Part shown: positions 14,441 through 17,101 of the stretch, piece by piece
Position numbering within the stretch: position 1 is the stretch's first letter
Layout: the number at the start of each line of letters is the position of its first letter
Notes under the pieces: model-generated
Told to the model about the DNA's origin: nothing
What the model saw: only the letters and a program-made list of their open reading frames with translations
The model's database searches: none
Made by a program: the position numbers and the translations under genes
NCBI GenBank assembly: GCA_027081695.1
Contig: JALWJI010000083.1
Location: forward strand, 1 to 17,101
Length of the DNA: 17,101 nt
Source of the DNA: Acidilobaceae archaeon
GTDB lineage: Archaea > Thermoproteota > Thermoprotei_A > Sulfolobales > Acidilobaceae
Reading direction: 5' to 3'

Positions 14441-15319
14441 CTAGCATGGCCAAGTCTGTCGATATCTTTCTATTATTCTGACGAGATCCTTTGCCTTTTC
14501 GATACTCACCACGTTCTCTGTCTCTTCACCTAGTTTCACACTTGTACCTACAATGAACCCGTCAGCTAGTCTCCAGAAGCGCGCTATGTTCTCCGGCCTT
14601 ATACCGGAGCCTACTATGGCTCGTGCACCGTATTCTCTTATTACGCCTGCTATTTCTTCCACGTATTCCACTTCAGGAGCATATCCTGTTGAAGGACCGG
14701 TTATTATCATAGACTTTATAGGGAATCCCGCGCGGTCGATGCAGTCTCTTACGGTGAGTTTTATGTTGTAGGTCTCGTAGATCGGATAACTATGTTTGAC
14801 GTTTATGTCTGCTAATATTGATATCTTTCCTTCCATAATGTCATCGTAGATATCAAGCTCCCGGATGGCCTGTGCTAGTTGTTTAACGCTGGGCTCTATT
14901 AGACCCTCGACAGATGCTCTCGTCTCACATAACGAGTTGACACGGATAAATGACGCGCCCGCGATATGTGCTACGTATAGGGCTTCATAGGGACTGTTTC
15001 TAAGAATGTTTACTCCTACTGGTATGGAGAGTGCTTTCTTGACCTCTGAGACTATTCTCGCCATAGCGGCTGTCTCGCCGACACCGACTCTCATCTTATA
15101 GGGCTTGTCTCCATAGTTCTCGACTATCACGGCATCGAACCCGGCTTTCTCGTATTTTAGCGCCTCATTTACAGCATATTCAATGATCGACTCAATATCC
15201 ATTTTTTTGCCGTGAGGATAGGGGTATGGTCTCCTCCGATAACCATATGATCCAGGTAAAGGCGGTAAATGGACAACCCCGATAACCGGCTTACATTTAC
15301 TAAATATGTCTTCTACCAT
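14441..15319 (-). CDS. BtpA/SgcQ-family TIM-barrel protein
   Basis: The 292-residue protein matches the BtpA family along its length. Landmarks are GVVHLPPLPGS (14-24), VENYGD (66-71), GVNILRN (102-108), FIRVN (124-128), DINVKH (171-176) and GSGIRPEN (237-244). The family is a TIM-barrel related to phosphate-binding enzymes of sugar and nucleoside metabolism. BtpA itself is known for stabilising photosystem I in cyanobacteria, but that cannot be its job here, and archaeal members are probably metabolic enzymes. Its length is typical. The start is ATG at 15319 with GGTGG 6 nt upstream. PepA lies 90 nt upstream on the same strand and may share a transcript. The family is secure; the reaction is unknown. 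Confidence 0.9.
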   Translation of the reverse strand: MVEDIFSKCKPVIGVVHLPPLPGSYGYRRRPYPYPHGKKMDIESIIEYAVNEALKYEKAGFDAVIVENYGDKPYKMRVGVGETAAMARIVSEVKKALSIPVGVNILRNSPYEALYVAHIAGASFIRVNSLCETRASVEGLIEPSVKQLAQAIRELDIYDDIMEGKISILADINVKHSYPIYETYNIKLTVRDCIDRAGFPIKSMIITGPSTGYAPEVEYVEEIAGVIREYGARAIVGSGIRPENIARFWRLADGFIVGTSVKLGEETENVVSIEKAKDLVRIIERYRQTWPC

Positions 15320-15409
15320 AATCTTCCACCATCCCTGTAGATGTTATGAGAAAGATAATAACGTTGAGATCCTCATAGTGAATCATAGCATTTCCTAGCC
15401 GTATTCATC

Positions 15410-16879
15410 CTACTTTACCAGAGCCTTGACGGCTTCAAATATTAGGCGTGCTCCAAAACCTGGTCCTAGTCCTTGCGGCCAATACTCTGGCGCTGCGGGA
15501 CCTGCTTCAAATCCTATTCCAGGCCCTGCTATGTCTAGGTGTACGAATCTCTTACCGTGCGTGAATTTTTCTAGGAAGAGAGCAGCGTAGATTGCTCCGC
15601 CCCACCTCATTCCTGCGTTATCTATATCTCCTACCTTTGCGTTCTTCGTCATGTAGACCTTGTACTCGTCAACCATTGGCATGTACCATACTTTTTCGCC
15701 TGTCTTCTTAGATGCCTGCTCAATCAGTTTTCTTAATTCTTCGTCCCTCGTGAACAGACCTGCGATTAAGCCTCCTAGAGCGACTACAATCGCTCCTGTT
15801 AGTGTAGACAATTCTATTATTAGATCAGCATCGTATTTCTTGGCGGCGTAGGCTATCGCGTCGGCTAGGACGAGTCTTCCCTCTGCATCAGTGTTAGTGA
15901 TTTCTACTTTTGTTCCATCCCACATCTTTATAACGTCGCTAGGTAGATAGCTTTCCCCGCTTGGCACGTTTATCGCTGCTGGGAGCAGTGTTATTAAGTT
16001 GACTGGTAGGCCTGTTTTTGCTATTATCCACGTGGCTCCTAGAACAGCTGCACCACCGGCTTTGTCTAGCTTCATGCTTGTAATTGAATGGCTTGGCTTT
16101 AGATTTATTCCTCCCGCGTCAAATACGAGGGTTTTACCTACAAGTGCTAGAGGCTTATTATCTGACCCTTTGTATCGTATTATTATTAGTGCTGGTTTGT
16201 GGACGCTTCCTTTTCCAACGTTGATTATTCCTCCAAATCCTTCCTCCACTAACTGTTCGTAGGTCTTTACTTCTACCTCTACATTACTAATATTACTAAA
16301 GAGTTTTCTAACATATTGTGAAAGCTTCTCTGGGTAAAGCTCGTTAGGAGGACTATTCGCTACATCTCTTGCAAGATATATTCCTTCAACTATCGCTGTT
16401 ATCTCAGATATTGGAAGATCCTTGTCCACAAAGATTGTCTCTAGTTTTCTTTTCTTCTCGTTTTTGAATTGTTCTAGTTTATATGCTCCTAGTAGAGCAC
16501 CGATTACAGCCTCCCTAGCTGGACCATCCCCTAAATCGTTTAGCACAAGATATACTTCTTTCTCCTTTTCCACTAATTGTTTAATTATTTTTGCGAAAAC
16601 CCTGCGCGATGCATCTTCTAGATCCTTGCCTCCTAGACCGGCGACTATGAAGCGTTTACCTTCTCGATATATGTCTATAGTTTCTCCTTTCTTACCTGTG
16701 AAGAGTCCTGTTTCTATTATTTTTCCGAGTTCTAGACCAAATTTTTTATCTATGGATTCAATTGTTTTCGTTATGATTGGTTTTTCATTTTTTTGCATTA
16801 TTGGTACAACTATTATCTTACCGGTATAGTCTTCTAAGGCCTTTTTCGCGATTGCTGGAGGATTAGTGAACAATACCAT
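15410..16879 (-). CDS. pepA: Leucyl aminopeptidase (M17 family)
   Basis: The protein carries the M17 active site: VGKTLVFDAGG, LKPSH, MKLDKAGGAA and NTDAEGRLVL. Numbered from the longest frame (TTG at 16915, 501 residues), the metal ligands are Lys261, Asp266, Asp284, Asp343 and Glu345, with catalytic Lys273 and Arg347, lining up with E. coli PepA. The N-terminal region (about 1-170) is the macro-like domain that builds the hexamer. It releases N-terminal amino acids from peptides using two metal ions in the cytoplasm. I chose ATG at 16879 (489 residues): GGGGAG stands just before it, and a TTATAATTATAATT element near 16914-16927 would place the transcript start between the two candidates. 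The TTG form cannot be excluded. It is divergent from guaA. Confidence 0.95.
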   Translation of the reverse strand: MVLFTNPPAIAKKALEDYTGKIIVVPIMQKNEKPIITKTIESIDKKFGLELGKIIETGLFTGKKGETIDIYREGKRFIVAGLGGKDLEDASRRVFAKIIKQLVEKEKEVYLVLNDLGDGPAREAVIGALLGAYKLEQFKNEKKRKLETIFVDKDLPISEITAIVEGIYLARDVANSPPNELYPEKLSQYVRKLFSNISNVEVEVKTYEQLVEEGFGGIINVGKGSVHKPALIIIRYKGSDNKPLALVGKTLVFDAGGINLKPSHSITSMKLDKAGGAAVLGATWIIAKTGLPVNLITLLPAAINVPSGESYLPSDVIKMWDGTKVEITNTDAEGRLVLADAIAYAAKKYDADLIIELSTLTGAIVVALGGLIAGLFTRDEELRKLIEQASKKTGEKVWYMPMVDEYKVYMTKNAKVGDIDNAGMRWGGAIYAALFLEKFTHGKRFVHLDIAGPGIGFEAGPAAPEYWPQGLGPGFGARLIFEAVKALVK

Positions 16880-16930
16880 TTCTCTCCCCAGTAATGATAG
16901 GCTAGTAGCATGCAATTATAATTATAACCT

Positions 16931-16940
16931 ATACCGGTAT
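16931..16940. promoter_or_regulatory. Palindrome in the divergent pepA/guaA promoter region
   Basis: ATACCGGTAT is a perfect 10-bp palindrome beside the TATA-like TTATAATT stretch of pepA and upstream of guaA. Its place in a divergent promoter region fits a regulator binding site, but a chance palindrome of this length is possible. Confidence 0.3.
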
Positions 16941-17016
16941 GCTGTGGTAGTATAAGTGTTATAAGGATTGTTCGAGGTCTACGGAACACGAATAAAACTA
17001 CGGGTGGATATTCATC

Positions 17017-17101
17017 GTGAAAGAACAGGGACTTAACTGCGGATCACTAGGAAACGCCGAAGTAATAGTATTAGACTTTGGAGGACAATATGCTCATCTC
17101 A
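17017..17101 (+). CDS. guaA: GMP synthase, glutamine amidotransferase part (partial, 5' end only)
   Basis: Only the first 28 codons lie in the window. After a short lead, the peptide VIVLDFGGQYAHL is the conserved first strand and turn of the GuaA glutamine amidotransferase domain, which supplies ammonia for XMP to GMP conversion. The start is GTG at 17017 with GGGTGG about 9 nt upstream, giving about a dozen residues before the conserved strand. The gene continues beyond the right edge, so it cannot be told whether the subunits are fused or split, as often in archaea. Confidence 0.85.
   Translation, partial: MKEQGLNCGSLGNAEVIVLDFGGQYAHL

Noticed and set aside
16422..16829. Plus-strand frame of 135 codons opposite pepA
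   Set aside because: It is antisense to the N-terminal domain of PepA and Ser/Phe-rich, as expected of a shadow frame.

Overview
The window looks like a hyperthermophilic archaeon of the Thermoproteota (crenarchaeal, Desulfurococcales-like). The evidence is frequent TTG and GTG starts, AGG/AGA arginine codons, archaeal Shine-Dalgarno motifs (GGAGGTGA type), TATA-like promoters, tRNA-Ala and tRNA-Ile genes with encoded CCA, an archaeal PepA, a BtpA-family protein and the start of an archaeal-type GMP synthase gene. The genus cannot be fixed from sequence alone.

Positions 1-600 are a very GC-rich block with an open minus-strand frame. It runs off the left edge and has no start codon at its 5' end, so it looks like a gene cut off where AT-richer DNA begins.

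Positions 746-6456 are the most striking part. A compact minus-strand operon (2964 down to 746) encodes an E1-like adenylating enzyme with an N-terminal ubiquitin-like (beta-grasp) segment, an E2-like conjugating protein with a eukaryote-type HPN...Cys active site, and a JAMM/Rpn11-like metalloprotease with a perfect E-HxH-x7-SxxD signature. This is an archaeal ubiquitin-type conjugation and deconjugation set. Across a 454-bp intergenic region, which carries a hairpin and recurring TGG motifs, a plus-strand cluster encodes two zinc-ribbon proteins and a 608-residue HerA/DUF87 ATPase. The ATPase has a C-terminal winged-helix-like part and a possible PD-(D/E)xK-like nuclease domain. The two arms start with nearly identical ribosome binding sites on GTG codons. 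I infer, but cannot show, that they form one accessory or defence-like system. No separate ubiquitin-like modifier, integrase or attachment duplication is visible.

Positions 6755-10181 hold tRNA-Ala(UGC), a two-gene cytochrome bd-family oxygen reductase made of CydA and a CydA-like second subunit (the archaeal CydAA' arrangement), and tRNA-Ile(GAU). All are on the minus strand.

Positions 10252-16915 are a minus-strand run of chromosomal genes: a two-helix membrane protein of unknown role, a metallophosphoesterase, an MscS channel overlapping a DUF432-like gene, a small unknown protein, a BtpA-family TIM-barrel protein and leucyl aminopeptidase PepA. The plus-strand guaA start lies at the right edge, divergent from pepA.
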